From assembly GCA_016721245.1 (NCBI GenBank), contig JADKIQ010000004.1:248001-312000 (forward strand): 64,000 nucleotides of DNA, given 5' to 3'. The notes beneath the pieces are model-generated. The model had not been told where the DNA came from and did no database searches. It saw only the letters and a list, made by a program, of their open reading frames with translations. Numbering within the stretch: the stretch's first letter is position 1; every line of letters starts with the position of its first letter. This document shows, piece after piece, positions 26,601 through 35,806 of this stretch. Position numbers and translations under genes: made by a program. This stretch comes from Sphingobacteriales bacterium. GTDB taxonomy: Bacteria > Bacteroidota > Bacteroidia > Chitinophagales > JADIYW01.

Positions 26601-29600
26601 ATACAACCATTTATGTTATTGGTTACTGTCAGATAATAGGTATTAGGTAATGAATCTCTCGGATTAGCGATGGCAGGATTGTTTAATCCGGCCGCCGGCG
26701 TCCACGCATAAGAATTGGTAGCAACATTGTTTGTGCCTAGTACAAATACAGTATTAGCACAGGTTAACACTTTATCCGTCCCTGCATTGGCGAAAGGTTT
26801 AGCAATATTCTGAGTGATTTTCACCGTGTCTTTAGCCGTACATCCATTCACAGTTTTGGTAACCGTTAAATAGAATGTATTCGGTAAGGAGTCAGATGGT
26901 TGAGCGGTTGCAGCACCACTGCCAAACAATCCGGTCGTTGGAGTCCATGCATATGTATTACCCGATATAGCTGGTGTTCCAAGTGTTAATTGAGTGGTGA
27001 TACAGGTAAGAACAGAGTCTCTTCCGGCATCAGCAATCGGGGTAGAAATATCCTGAGTTACAACAACCGAATCTGTAGACACACAGCCATTGGCGATATT
27101 TCGTACCAAAAGTTGATATCTGTTCGGTAAAGAGTCTCTTGGTTGCGCGATGTTTGGATTGTTTAATCCATTGCTTGGTGTCCATTTATAGGTATTTGCC
27201 GGATCATTGGCAGTACCCAGTACAAATACTTTATCGATGCAATTCAATAACTGATTGGGTCCTGCATTTGCTAAAGGCGGCGTAATATTCTGTGTAACAA
27301 CAACTGTATCTTTATCAATACAACCATTGCTGTTATTCGTTACTGTCAGATAATAGGTATTTGGTAATGAATCTCTCGGATTAGCGATGGCAGGATTGTT
27401 TAATCCGGCAGCCGGCGTCCACGCATAAGAATTGGCAGGAACATTGTTTGTGCCTAGTACAAATACAGTATTAGCACAGGTTAACACTTTATCCGTCCCT
27501 GCATTGGCGAAAGGTTTTATAGTATCTATTGCTATTGTTACCTGATCTGTAGCAGTACAACCTGAAGCTATATTTTTTACAGTAAGCGTATATGTTCCCG
27601 GTGCAGTTGCAATTGGATTTGAGATTAAATTTGAATTTAATCCATTTGCAGGCGACCATGTGTATGTATTATTTGGGTCATTAGGTATTCCAATTGGAAC
27701 AGAGGTCACTGAGCATGTCAATGTTTTATTTAATCCGGCATTTGCAACCGGAATGCTAACATCACCGCTAACAATGATGGTATCTTTACCAAAACAACCA
27801 GTTGTTGTATCTGTTAAGGTTAAATAGTAGGTGCCTGGTGTATTTACTGTTGGTTGTGCAATAAGTGGATTATCTAATCCAATAGTGGGGGTCCAGGAAT
27901 ATGTTTTCCCCGTTTGAGCTGGAGAACCTATTTTTACACTGGTTAAAGAACAGGTTAACATTGTGTCCCGGCCTGCATTTGCTGGGATACTGGTTCCTGT
28001 TATAGTGTATGTTCCCGTAACAGGACATCCGCTTGGCGGTGCTCCCGGTGAGATATATTTTGCTTGATAATATACGGTTTGCCCTAAATTTACAGGGGTA
28101 GGAGGCGATGAAAGTGTATATGTTCCGCCATTATTATTTGAATATAAGATTCCAAGATTGCTGCAAATTGGATTTATAGCAGTCTCACAGGCACCAGGAA
28201 TTGTAAAATTACCTCCGACGTTGATGGGGTCATAAAGTTTTATAGTATTAGTATTCAACTTTACCACCGCTCCAGGTATGGCAGATAAAAGACAAGCCGG
28301 TGACATGTAATAGTCTACCCTTAGGTTTACATAATTTACTTCTCCGTCTGCATATGTACCGCCATCATTATAATCATCAAATAATACTAAACGCCAGATA
28401 CCACTTGCTGATGTTCCGGCTGGAAATGTAAGTGTACGATTGAAACGAAAACTACCACCCGTCTGATTACAGTCTGGCGTTCCACACATGGTGTATCCGG
28501 CATTAGACCAAAGAAATGAACCCGGGCTATTATTAGTAGTAGGATTTGCATCAGGAGAATAGAAGATTAGATTTGCTTCAGAAGCCCAACTGGATGAGTA
28601 GCCTGAGTTACAGGAACTGTTACTTGAACCCATTACATCGTATGTTACCCTTGAAACTTCAGAACATGCCGGAAGTACACTTAAGTCGAGCAGAAACTGC
28701 GCTGCGCCCGGATTTCCGGAACATGTTTGAAAAGCGGTGAAATTAAACAATCCTGTACATGGATTAAAATAATTACCCATTCCCGTAGGGCCTTGAGAAC
28801 CATTTACACCTGCACAACCATTGGTATATCCGTTAAATGTGGTTGTGCCACATCCTCCAAACTGTTTTTTCATATTACCGGCAGTATTGTCACAGTATCT
28901 TGGATTTCCCTGTTTGGTTGAATCACCTGTTTTTAGACAATAAATTTCTGCTGTAAATATTAAATCCTGTGTGCCGCACTGTGTACCCGAATAAGCCGGA
29001 ACCGTGTAGGTTGTATTTCTTAGATTGTATCTGTCATCTGCTGTACCAAATGAGTTATCAGCACCTAATCCGTTTAAAATCAATACTCCATTTAAATACC
29101 ATTTTAGAAAATAATTGGTGCCTTCTACATATGAACCGCCACTGGCATTGGGTATTGTAGTGATGGATAAATTTACAGTTCCACCGCAAGTTGACGAAGG
29201 GGATGCAATTGCTGTTGCAATTTCCGGACAATCTAAGACGTTAGCTTCATTTATAGAGGGATCTACAATAATTCCAATTCTGCTTGCCTCTGATGTTATT
29301 TCTTTGTTTCCGGGGTGAATGGCAGCTACGCTTATGTAATACATGCCGGATTTGTCTTTGTTTACTTCTTCCGGAGAGGGAGTGTAAAATTGACCTTGGC
29401 TTCCGCTGACTTTTCCTTTTGCATTTCCATTTTGCCATTGATAGTGAATCCCTTGTGTTGGAATTATTTCAATAGTAGGTATTTTATCCGCAGATTTTAT
29501 TCTGTAATGTGTCTGTTTTAATTTTAGCTCACCTTCAAAATAATAATCTACATCTGTTCGGAATTGTATTGTCCAAATATTACCGGCTGATGTTGTATTC

Positions 29601-30004
29601 GTATAATTAAATTTATTATTGGCATCAAATTCAAGATTATGAAGAGGTAAGGTGTATTTTATTTTATCTGAAATAGAATTATTGCCGTCTGCTGTATTTG
29701 CAGTCAGCTTAACAGGTATATTTATATTACTCAACTCGTTAAAATCAATATCGGAAAATGCAATTAAACTATTATTTAAATTGTAGCCCGTATAGTTAGA
29801 GATGAAATTACCCGAGGTGTTGAATGATTTATCTTCAATCTTAAAATCAACATTTAAAACCTGATCGCTATGGGTCCCAGCTGCATTTTGTAAACTAATA
29901 ACAGGTGTGGTAATGAATACTTTAGCTCTGGGGTTTTGAGCAAAGATTGAGCCAATATTGAAATAGATTATTGCAAACAATAATGAATTTTTAAAGATGT
30001 TCAT
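23660..30004 (-). CDS. Giant T9SS surface protein with tandem PKD-like repeats and CHU_C (type B) tail
   Basis: 2114 aa. The signal peptide is MNIFKNSLLFAIIYFNIGSIFA. The N-terminal 600 residues contain a Cys-rich region and a proprotein-convertase P-like domain (SGIWRLVLFDDYNDGGTY). From about residue 690 to 2000 come some 16 modules of about 80 residues, each with the pattern ADAG-x-LTC ... TYxWTPxxGL ... AQPxxS ... YxLTVTNxxNGC ... DxVxV. The C-terminal domain (about 2020-2114: CTFYVPTAFSPNNDGINDIL ... IFNRWGELVFKS ... GWDG) is the gliding motility-associated CHU_C domain, a type B T9SS signal. The protein is expected at the cell surface as an adhesin. The modules include a block with an exact 717-base period (separate entry). 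A small secreted protein gene sits 10 bases upstream. Confidence 0.92.
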   Translation of the reverse strand: MNIFKNSLLFAIIYFNIGSIFAQNPRAKVFITTPVISLQNAAGTHSDQVLNVDFKIEDKSFNTSGNFISNYTGYNLNNSLIAFSDIDFNELSNINIPVKLTANTADGNNSISDKIKYTLPLHNLEFDANNKFNYTNTTSAGNIWTIQFRTDVDYYFEGELKLKQTHYRIKSADKIPTIEIIPTQGIHYQWQNGNAKGKVSGSQGQFYTPSPEEVNKDKSGMYYISVAAIHPGNKEITSEASRIGIIVDPSINEANVLDCPEIATAIASPSSTCGGTVNLSITTIPNASGGSYVEGTNYFLKWYLNGVLILNGLGADNSFGTADDRYNLRNTTYTVPAYSGTQCGTQDLIFTAEIYCLKTGDSTKQGNPRYCDNTAGNMKKQFGGCGTTTFNGYTNGCAGVNGSQGPTGMGNYFNPCTGLFNFTAFQTCSGNPGAAQFLLDLSVLPACSEVSRVTYDVMGSSNSSCNSGYSSSWASEANLIFYSPDANPTTNNSPGSFLWSNAGYTMCGTPDCNQTGGSFRFNRTLTFPAGTSASGIWRLVLFDDYNDGGTYADGEVNYVNLRVDYYMSPACLLSAIPGAVVKLNTNTIKLYDPINVGGNFTIPGACETAINPICSNLGILYSNNNGGTYTLSSPPTPVNLGQTVYYQAKYISPGAPPSGCPVTGTYTITGTSIPANAGRDTMLTCSLTSVKIGSPAQTGKTYSWTPTIGLDNPLIAQPTVNTPGTYYLTLTDTTTGCFGKDTIIVSGDVSIPVANAGLNKTLTCSVTSVPIGIPNDPNNTYTWSPANGLNSNLISNPIATAPGTYTLTVKNIASGCTATDQVTIAIDTIKPFANAGTDKVLTCANTVFVLGTNNVPANSYAWTPAAGLNNPAIANPRDSLPNTYYLTVTNNSNGCIDKDTVVVTQNITPPLANAGPNQLLNCIDKVFVLGTANDPANTYKWTPSNGLNNPNIAQPRDSLPNRYQLLVRNIANGCVSTDSVVVTQDISTPIADAGRDSVLTCITTQLTLGTPAISGNTYAWTPTTGLFGSGAATAQPSDSLPNTFYLTVTKTVNGCTAKDTVKITQNIAKPFANAGTDKVLTCANTVFVLGTNNVATNSYAWTPAAGLNNPAIANPRDSLPNTYYLTVTNNINGCIKNDTVVVTQNITPPIADAGPNQLLNCYDKVFVLGIANDPANTYKWTPISGLNNPNIAQPRDSLPNRYQLLVRNIANGCVSIDSVVVTQDISTPFADAGRDSVLTCITTQLTLGTPAISGNTYAWTPTTGLFGSGAATAQPSDSLPNTFYLTVTKTVNGCTAKDTVKITQNIAKPVANAGTDKELTCANTVFVLGTNNVATNSYAWTPAAGLNNPAIANPRDSLPNTYYLTVTNNINGCIDKDTVVVTQNITPPVADAGPNQLLNCYDKVFVLGIANDPANTYKWTPISGLNNPNIAQPRDSLPNRYQLLVRNIANGCVSIDSVVVTQDISTPIADAGRDSVLTCITTQLTLGTPAISGNTYAWTPTTGLFGSGAASAQPSDSLPNTFYLTVTKTVNGCTAKDTVKITQNIAKPVANAGTDKVLTCANTVFVLGTNNVATNSYAWTPAAGLNNSAIANPRDSVPNTYYLTVTNNSNGCIDKDTVVVTQNITPPIADAGLPKTLTCANPVLPIGTPEITGNSYTWLPVSGLSALNIAQPNVSKTGTFTVTVTDIANGCKTTDSVKIDIDTIRPFADAGNSKTLTCAVSSVQIGTPQLSGNTYLWTPTDGLDNPSTAQPRTNTFNNYTVTVTRTSNGCKATSEVMILQNITTSTAIAGNDLTLTCKNPSLKIGDFPVSGNSYLWSPSNGLDNPNISNPTVDKPGTYSLTVTNLVNGCTTNDVVNIRIDTIHPKADAGLDKTLNCRDISINIGTNSTGGNTYSWAPGIGLNNALIAQPLANKIGTYTLTVTKTSNGCTATDDVNVLIDTARPTAYAGDDQMFGCPHLPLTLGTISLPNTSYLWTTGLGLSDNNIAQPTTDTAGTYVLVVTNTINHCKSAPDTVVIYPKNCDCTFYVPTAFSPNNDGINDILSPLKDCDDFTDFSFSIFNRWGELVFKSNDISIGWDGIYKSESMQDSFLWTLEYFDKLYNTKRFQKGVSVLLK
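25130..27520 (-). repeat. Higher-order tandem repeat, 717-base period, within the giant adhesin
   Basis: Three different PKD-like modules recur in fixed order as a 239-codon cassette. Equivalent landmark bases fall at 25561, 26278 and 26995, and independently at 25801, 26518 and 27235: exactly 717 bases each time. Long stretches are identical at DNA level. The first module type occurs four times, the other two three times each, so the block is about 3.3 cassettes. Confidence 0.92.
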
Positions 30005-30014
30005 ATGCTTCAGT

Positions 30015-30392
30015 TTATTGTTTAGTGGCAGATTTTTTAATTTTTTCAGTTTCCTGAATTAAGATATACTTAGCTTTTAAAACTTCCTGAAATAAATGAG
30101 GGTATTTTTCAGATACTTTATCAACAACAGCACCCATTTCCAGCATTTCAGGGTAGGCTTTCAGGTAAGCTCTTATTTCATCATCCGTTTTGTATCCGGT
30201 TTCAGTTTTTTCCGCTAATGAATTAAAATCGAGATACGCAGATTTAACAGCGGCATCGTACTTCACATTTACAATTAATCCATTTCGGTTATTGTTTAGA
30301 GTTTGACCAACTGCATTTATGCTGAAATTCATCAGGATATAAAAAACTAATAAATACGATTTGTTGGTTTGAAAACAAACAGATGTGTTCAT
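30015..30392 (-). CDS. Small secreted protein encoded before the giant adhesin
   Basis: 125 aa. A hydrophobic segment (YLLVFYILMNFSINAVGQ) preceded by polar residues is a probable signal peptide, although the N-terminal part is longer than usual; a later start at MNFSINAVGQ would shorten it. The mature part is helical and charged (KTDDEIRAYLKAYPEMLEMG, VDKVSEKYPHLFQEVLKAKY). No family was recognised. Only 10 bases separate its stop from the start of the 2114-residue adhesin, so the two are almost certainly co-transcribed and translationally linked; a role in adhesin export or folding is a guess from position. Confidence 0.65.
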   Translation of the reverse strand: MNTSVCFQTNKSYLLVFYILMNFSINAVGQTLNNNRNGLIVNVKYDAAVKSAYLDFNSLAEKTETGYKTDDEIRAYLKAYPEMLEMGAVVDKVSEKYPHLFQEVLKAKYILIQETEKIKKSATKQ

Positions 30393-30644
30393 AAATTGAA
30401 AATTAATAAAATTGAAAATATAGTAGTTCCCAATAGTGAATATACTGAATTTATTTAAAGTGTTAAAATTTCTTAATGGTTTATCTTGAAAATTAACAAT
30501 TTTGTTAAATAGGTCTGTGTTTTAAGTGTAGATTTATGCTTAATACTGAAATTAAAGTGAATTTAACAGGAAATCTGATTAAAAATATGAAATATTACAT
30601 TAAATATAATATTATTTATTTTACTTAGAAGTTGGGTGTAAATC

Positions 30645-33600
30645 TTATTTCAACAATAAAATAATTCCTTTTTTAGTCATTGTCTCGTTAGCCAGCACAT
30701 CAAAATAGCTTATGGTCCAGATATAGCTATCCATTAGTTGTTCTTTTTCCTTAAATTTTCCATTCCAGCCAGCAACGGTATCATCCGTTTCAAAAAGTAG
30801 TTCACCCCAGCGGCTGAAAATTTGCATCTTGTAATCTTTATAATATTCGCATATGGCAAATGGTTTGAAAACATCATTCACACCATCATTATTTGGTGAA
30901 AATGCAGTAGGAACGTAGAATGTACAGCTGCAGTCTTTGGTTTTAATTTTAATGGTGTCGGAAATATCCGTACACGCATCAACTATTTTCACGAAATACA
31001 CACCTTCCTTTTTTACTGTAAAATTATTTTGGGTACTATTATCCTGCCAGATATAATGAATATCATTCGGGTAGTTGAGCTGCAGTATCAGTTCATCCAA
31101 CTCACAAATAGTTGTATCTGCCCCTAAAAATAAATTGCGCAAAGAATCTTTTACAGCTAAGTTTGTTTGTATGATACTGTCACAACCAAAAGTGTTTACA
31201 AGTGTATCAATATAAATGCCAGTTTGCCGAACAGTATTTCCATTTGGCAACAAATAGCTGAAGCCACTGCAGATAAAAGTGTCAATACTAATTTGATGTG
31301 TCGGCAGGAATGTAATATTGTAATGAAGCAGACTGTCGCAGCCAAATTCATTTTTTAACCGCACGATGTAATCACCCGATTGAGTAATCACTTGACCGTT
31401 TGCCAGTGTATATTGTTTATTATTACAAAGGCTTACCGTGTCAAATACATCATTTTTTATAAACGTAAATAACTGAATAGATAATATACTATCGCATCCT
31501 GCGCTGTTCGTTAGTGTATCTGTGTAATTGCCTGCCGTGTAATATTTTTTCTGGTTGATAATAAGTGTATCGCCACTGCAAATGGAATCGAATAAAGTAT
31601 GGAATGATGGTTTGCTTGCTGTAATCAGAATAGTGTCCGTAATATCAGGTGTACAGGAGGTTTCATCACTGATAATAACAGTATAAACGGTATCCTTTAA
31701 GTTTTTTAATATAGCAGAGGTGTCACCTGTATTCCATAATATATGCACCGGAGTGGATGCTTGTGTAATAGTGATTTTAATTTCTCCGTTGTTGCTGCAA
31801 ATGGCATTTTTTATTGTTTTCTGGAACAAGATAGGACGAATATTAGGACATCGTAAAAAACTCACCACAACGGTATCCTCTGAAACACAGCCAATAGCCG
31901 TATCTGTCAAGGTCCAGATATACGTGTATTGTCCCGGAAACACATCTACATTAATTTTTGTTACTGCATCGTGAATGTCCGTAAATATCGTATTTCCTGA
32001 ACTCGGGTCAATTTGACGCCAGGTGCCGGTGGCATTTACTGGCGGTACATTTCCATGTAAAAACGTGCTAGTCGTGTCAGTAGAGAAATCAAAACCTGCA
32101 TTGGCATTTACAATGCTTGAACTAAAATCGCTTACAAACAATGTTTTGGTGATACTGCAGGATAAGTGTTTTATCGTGACAGAAAATGTGTCATCTCCAT
32201 TTGGGTTTTTATAAACGATAGGAGTGGTGCCAATGGTATCATTATTTTTATTTGTCCAGACATAAGTGGTATTAAAAATATCCGGTGCAATCAACTGCAC
32301 TTCTCCGGTACATTTCTTCTTAAATGTAGGCTGGAAATTTACACTTAATACTTCGGTCGAATAATCTGTACTGACACCGCAGGCATCGTTAACTCTGAAT
32401 TGAGCAGTTCCAAGAGGTAAACTGTTGTATAGTACATAGGATGAGTCAGTTATGATTTGAGGAATAGGAGAATTCAGTACCTCGTAGGTATATGGTGGCG
32501 TACCGCCCACAACAGATGCTTTTACCGTTGCATTGTTTCCGTTACAAATTAAACCATAAGTTGCCGTCAATGCAGGTCGTGTATAAAATGGAGTAAAAAT
32601 GGTATCCGAGTGAAAATTGCAATCTTCATTTCCTTTAAAAAAAACAGCATAATAGGTACCGGTTTTCAGATTATTAAAAATTCCGTTGGTGCTGTATATC
32701 AAAGGTTCGTTAGTACCCACTTCCTTAATATTATAATCTATCGGAGGTTCATCACAGATATTGAAATTGTTTTTTTTGCTCACACTTTTGATGTATGCTG
32801 TATCTATTTTGTAAGAAGAAGTAACAGATGCATTGCTGGGACAGCCCGGATTTACAACTGTTTTGAAGGTGTAGTAATTGGGTAAAAATAATTCCTGCTC
32901 CTGACATCCATCTTTCAAAATATACCTGCCGCTGTCAACTCCGAAAAAATTCTTAGTATTTCGAATAGAAATGCCGTTTCCTTCTAATGTCAGATTGATA
33001 TTGGTAAAGTTATTCAACACCTTTACATTCCAGGCTAATTTGCAGTTGTTATTTTTAAATTTTACAACGGGAGTTATACAAAACTGCAGACTGTCTTCAA
33101 AGCCGCTTCTTCTGGTGTATCTGAGTGTGTCTGAATTACACTCACTTGTTTGTGCATACACCCAATAAGTGTTTGGCGGAACAGGATTGATGTAACCGGA
33201 AGGATTCGTTTGTATAACATTGAATAATGAATCAGCCAAAATAAAATTATAGGATGAAGAGAACGTACTTCCTAAAGCATTTCCGCAAGATTTTTTGACA
33301 GTTCCTCTTACGGTAATTGATAGTTCGTCACAGGAGTTTTGAAAGAGTTTTAGTTTTGGTCGAAGCGGATTTATGTAATCTGTCAAAATTGTATCACAAT
33401 CCAGTTCATGCATTTGTACTTTGTAACAACTATCATTATTTAAGTTGTTAAAAATACCGAATGTGTTTTGAGAGATAATATTTCCCTGTAAATCTGTTAA
33501 TGTATAAACGGTATTGGTGTCTCTCATGCAATCCTTATCCAGTATAATTCTAATCGTACTGCAGCTTTGAATTTTTCTAACGGTAATTTTTTTAAAACAC

Positions 33601-34844
33601 TTCTTAACATAAATAAATGAATCTAACACTTCATCTCCGCAGGCATTGATTACTTTGTACACATATTTACCACTTTCTAATCCCGAGAAACTTACTGTAC
33701 TTGTATCTGTAATTGCTGCATCCAGCAGATTAAAGGTTGTAGGGCCTGAAACAGATACATAACGTGTTGGCTGAAAAGATCTGGCTTTACCATCAATGCT
33801 ATAATAGGTAAATACCGTCATTTTTCCATTTTCACAACTGCTGTTATTGTCTTGTAATATCGTCATCCGGCGCACTTCTATCGTTTTCTTAAATCCGCAA
33901 CTATCTATCAATCCAGCTAAAATACTGTCATCCGGTATCGGAAAGTTTTGTACCGTCGTACTTGGGCTTGCAACATCATTTGCAATATACTGATAGGGTA
34001 ATCCGCTGCCGCTTGCCACATTTGAAATCGTAACTTTGTGGTCTTTAAAGTTTACACAGGATACATCAAATGTATAATCAGGCGATGGACAAACTAATGA
34101 GGTGGTTGTTACATTACATTTGTCTTTTACAACAACAGAAATATTTTTGTTACAACGGTTAATATTTAAAAAACTTCCCGTAGTATTTGTCTGATCATAA
34201 TTGACACCAAAAGCATGAAATGTAAATCCGCCGTTTCCATTTACTAAAGAATTCAACACAACAGATTTAGTATTATTAGAAACGTTTGGAACACAGGAAA
34301 AGTCTGCATTAATAACGACGGGTGCAACTGCTACCGTTTCAGTGTAAAAATTACTGCAGCTATCGTACACGCGGAACAGATAAGTTCCGGCGTCTAAACA
34401 GGTAAACGAATTTGAATCTTTTGGTGCTGAAAAGCTAAAGCCTCCATCCGAAGAATAAGAATAGGTATAGGGTCTTTTTCCGTTTACAGGCTGAATAATA
34501 ATTGTAGACTGTTGTTGTATTGGTGTAAATGTAAGCGGAATATAATTTCCTGTTATTACAGCACTGTTTACAGCAGTGAGGTTGTTTTTGTCTGTCACCC
34601 GAATGTTGTAAGTGCCGGATGGCAGATTTTGAAATAAACTGATACTTTGTGCCGGACGGATGATGCCGCTTGTACTTGAAATAATCTGGTATAAATAGGG
34701 AACTGTTCCTCCGCTAACATTTATGGAAATTGAACCATTTGCACTGCAGCTGGATGGGGTTGTTGTGGATGAAAATGAAATCTGTGCATACGATATCGAT
34801 ATACTTAATAAATTAAAAATAATTAGAATTAAATTTTTAATCAT
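30645..34844 (-). CDS. Large T9SS surface protein with SprB-like repeat and CHU_C (type B) tail
   Basis: 1399 aa from the ATG at 34844 (MIKNLILIIFNLLSISISYA, signal peptide); a TTG two codons earlier is less likely. The first module (CSANGSISINVSGGTVPYLY ... LPSGTYNIRVTDKNNLTAVN) resembles a SprB repeat of gliding adhesins. Many Cys-containing beta-sandwich modules follow, less regular than in the neighbour. Near the end are three FDSICSGDT/LCNNKQYTLANGQ-type modules found in T9SS proteins. The tail (CTFYVPTAFSPNNDGVNDVF ... IFSRWGELLFET ... AGWNGKFK) is a CHU_C domain. A TAAATTTG box lies three bases before the ATG. It lies 252 bases upstream of the unit encoding the second adhesin, and the two tails are closely similar. 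Confidence 0.9.
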   Translation of the reverse strand: MIKNLILIIFNLLSISISYAQISFSSTTTPSSCSANGSISINVSGGTVPYLYQIISSTSGIIRPAQSISLFQNLPSGTYNIRVTDKNNLTAVNSAVITGNYIPLTFTPIQQQSTIIIQPVNGKRPYTYSYSSDGGFSFSAPKDSNSFTCLDAGTYLFRVYDSCSNFYTETVAVAPVVINADFSCVPNVSNNTKSVVLNSLVNGNGGFTFHAFGVNYDQTNTTGSFLNINRCNKNISVVVKDKCNVTTTSLVCPSPDYTFDVSCVNFKDHKVTISNVASGSGLPYQYIANDVASPSTTVQNFPIPDDSILAGLIDSCGFKKTIEVRRMTILQDNNSSCENGKMTVFTYYSIDGKARSFQPTRYVSVSGPTTFNLLDAAITDTSTVSFSGLESGKYVYKVINACGDEVLDSFIYVKKCFKKITVRKIQSCSTIRIILDKDCMRDTNTVYTLTDLQGNIISQNTFGIFNNLNNDSCYKVQMHELDCDTILTDYINPLRPKLKLFQNSCDELSITVRGTVKKSCGNALGSTFSSSYNFILADSLFNVIQTNPSGYINPVPPNTYWVYAQTSECNSDTLRYTRRSGFEDSLQFCITPVVKFKNNNCKLAWNVKVLNNFTNINLTLEGNGISIRNTKNFFGVDSGRYILKDGCQEQELFLPNYYTFKTVVNPGCPSNASVTSSYKIDTAYIKSVSKKNNFNICDEPPIDYNIKEVGTNEPLIYSTNGIFNNLKTGTYYAVFFKGNEDCNFHSDTIFTPFYTRPALTATYGLICNGNNATVKASVVGGTPPYTYEVLNSPIPQIITDSSYVLYNSLPLGTAQFRVNDACGVSTDYSTEVLSVNFQPTFKKKCTGEVQLIAPDIFNTTYVWTNKNNDTIGTTPIVYKNPNGDDTFSVTIKHLSCSITKTLFVSDFSSSIVNANAGFDFSTDTTSTFLHGNVPPVNATGTWRQIDPSSGNTIFTDIHDAVTKINVDVFPGQYTYIWTLTDTAIGCVSEDTVVVSFLRCPNIRPILFQKTIKNAICSNNGEIKITITQASTPVHILWNTGDTSAILKNLKDTVYTVIISDETSCTPDITDTILITASKPSFHTLFDSICSGDTLIINQKKYYTAGNYTDTLTNSAGCDSILSIQLFTFIKNDVFDTVSLCNNKQYTLANGQVITQSGDYIVRLKNEFGCDSLLHYNITFLPTHQISIDTFICSGFSYLLPNGNTVRQTGIYIDTLVNTFGCDSIIQTNLAVKDSLRNLFLGADTTICELDELILQLNYPNDIHYIWQDNSTQNNFTVKKEGVYFVKIVDACTDISDTIKIKTKDCSCTFYVPTAFSPNNDGVNDVFKPFAICEYYKDYKMQIFSRWGELLFETDDTVAGWNGKFKEKEQLMDSYIWTISYFDVLANETMTKKGIILLLK

Positions 34845-35077
34845 AAACAAATTTAATCAATCATAAATAAAAACGAAAGGGATAATTTTATCCTATTCTT
34901 GTGATTTTATTCAAAGTTGAAACAATTATTTTTTCTTTTCCGGTACAAATTTTTGTATTTGTCATAAAATTCATGACAATTAATAAATACAGCAGGATGT
35001 TTTTTAATTTAAATTTCAGAAAAAACAGGTTTTGTTTGTAGATTTGAACCTTCTACCTTAAGTTACGTTTTAGTTTT

Positions 35078-35806
35078 ATGAAATCAGCAGCAGAAATCTT
35101 TAATAATATTGTAAATGAACGTCGTTCCATCAGGATTTACGACGATAAGGCACCATTTGATGGTGAAGCGGTTGCCCGCAGTTTAGACAGAGCATTACTG
35201 GCACCTAACTCCAGTAATTTGCAATTATGGGAATTTTACCGGGTGAAAACAAAAGCAAAAAAAGATGAACTGGCTAAGTATTGTTTAGGGCAAAACGCAG
35301 CTAAAACAGCCAATGAATTAGTTGTGTTTGTTACGAGAAAAGACAAATGGAAAGAACATGCGGAATTTGTGTTAAATGAATCAAAAAAAGATTTTCCGGC
35401 AACTTTAGGAAAAAGACACAAACTCGTTGTTGATTATTATACGAAAGTTATTCCAACCTTGTATTTCTCCGATCCGGTAGATATCACCGGCGGATTGAAA
35501 AAAATTGTTTCTGCTTTTGGAGGAGCATTTCAGCCTGTTCCACGTCAGGTTACAGCAACAGACATGCGAATTGTAGTGCACAAGAGTGTGGCTTTGGCAG
35601 CACAAACGTTCATGCTAAGCATGCAGGCAGAAGGTTACGATACCTGTCCAATGGAAGGCTTCGATAGCGCACGAGTCAAGAAGTTCCTGAATCTTCCAAG
35701 AGGCGCAGAGATCTGTATGATTGTTTCTGTAGGAAAAGCGAAACCGGAAGGTGTTTATGGCAAACGTGTGCGAATTCCGAGAGAAGAAGTTATCTTTGAG
35801 TTGTAA
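35078..35806 (+). CDS. Nitroreductase-family oxidoreductase
   Basis: 242 aa. The family fold is recognisable from RRSIRIYDDKAPFDGEAVARS near the N-terminus, LAPNSSNLQLWEFYRV (FMN phosphate-binding region) and, near the C-terminus, ALAAQTFMLSMQAEGYDTCP with the glycine-containing FMN loop MEGFDSARVKKFLNLPRGAE. Such enzymes are FMN-dependent and reduce nitro compounds, quinones or enones with NAD(P)H; the natural substrate is unknown. The LysE-family gene starts on the base after its stop codon, so both form an operon. A TAnnTTTG box (TAGATTTG, 35039-35046) lies 31 bases before the start. Confidence 0.9.
   Translation: MKSAAEIFNNIVNERRSIRIYDDKAPFDGEAVARSLDRALLAPNSSNLQLWEFYRVKTKAKKDELAKYCLGQNAAKTANELVVFVTRKDKWKEHAEFVLNESKKDFPATLGKRHKLVVDYYTKVIPTLYFSDPVDITGGLKKIVSAFGGAFQPVPRQVTATDMRIVVHKSVALAAQTFMLSMQAEGYDTCPMEGFDSARVKKFLNLPRGAEICMIVSVGKAKPEGVYGKRVRIPREEVIFEL

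Noticed and set aside
25130..27520. Possible CRISPR-like regular repeats
   Set aside because: The period is 717 bases and the region is one continuous coding frame of PKD-like modules, not short repeats with unique spacers.
34861..35077. Search for an RNA element or small gene between the adhesin and nitroreductase genes
   Set aside because: Only AT-rich promoter-type sequence with a TAGATTTG box; no stable hairpin or open frame.
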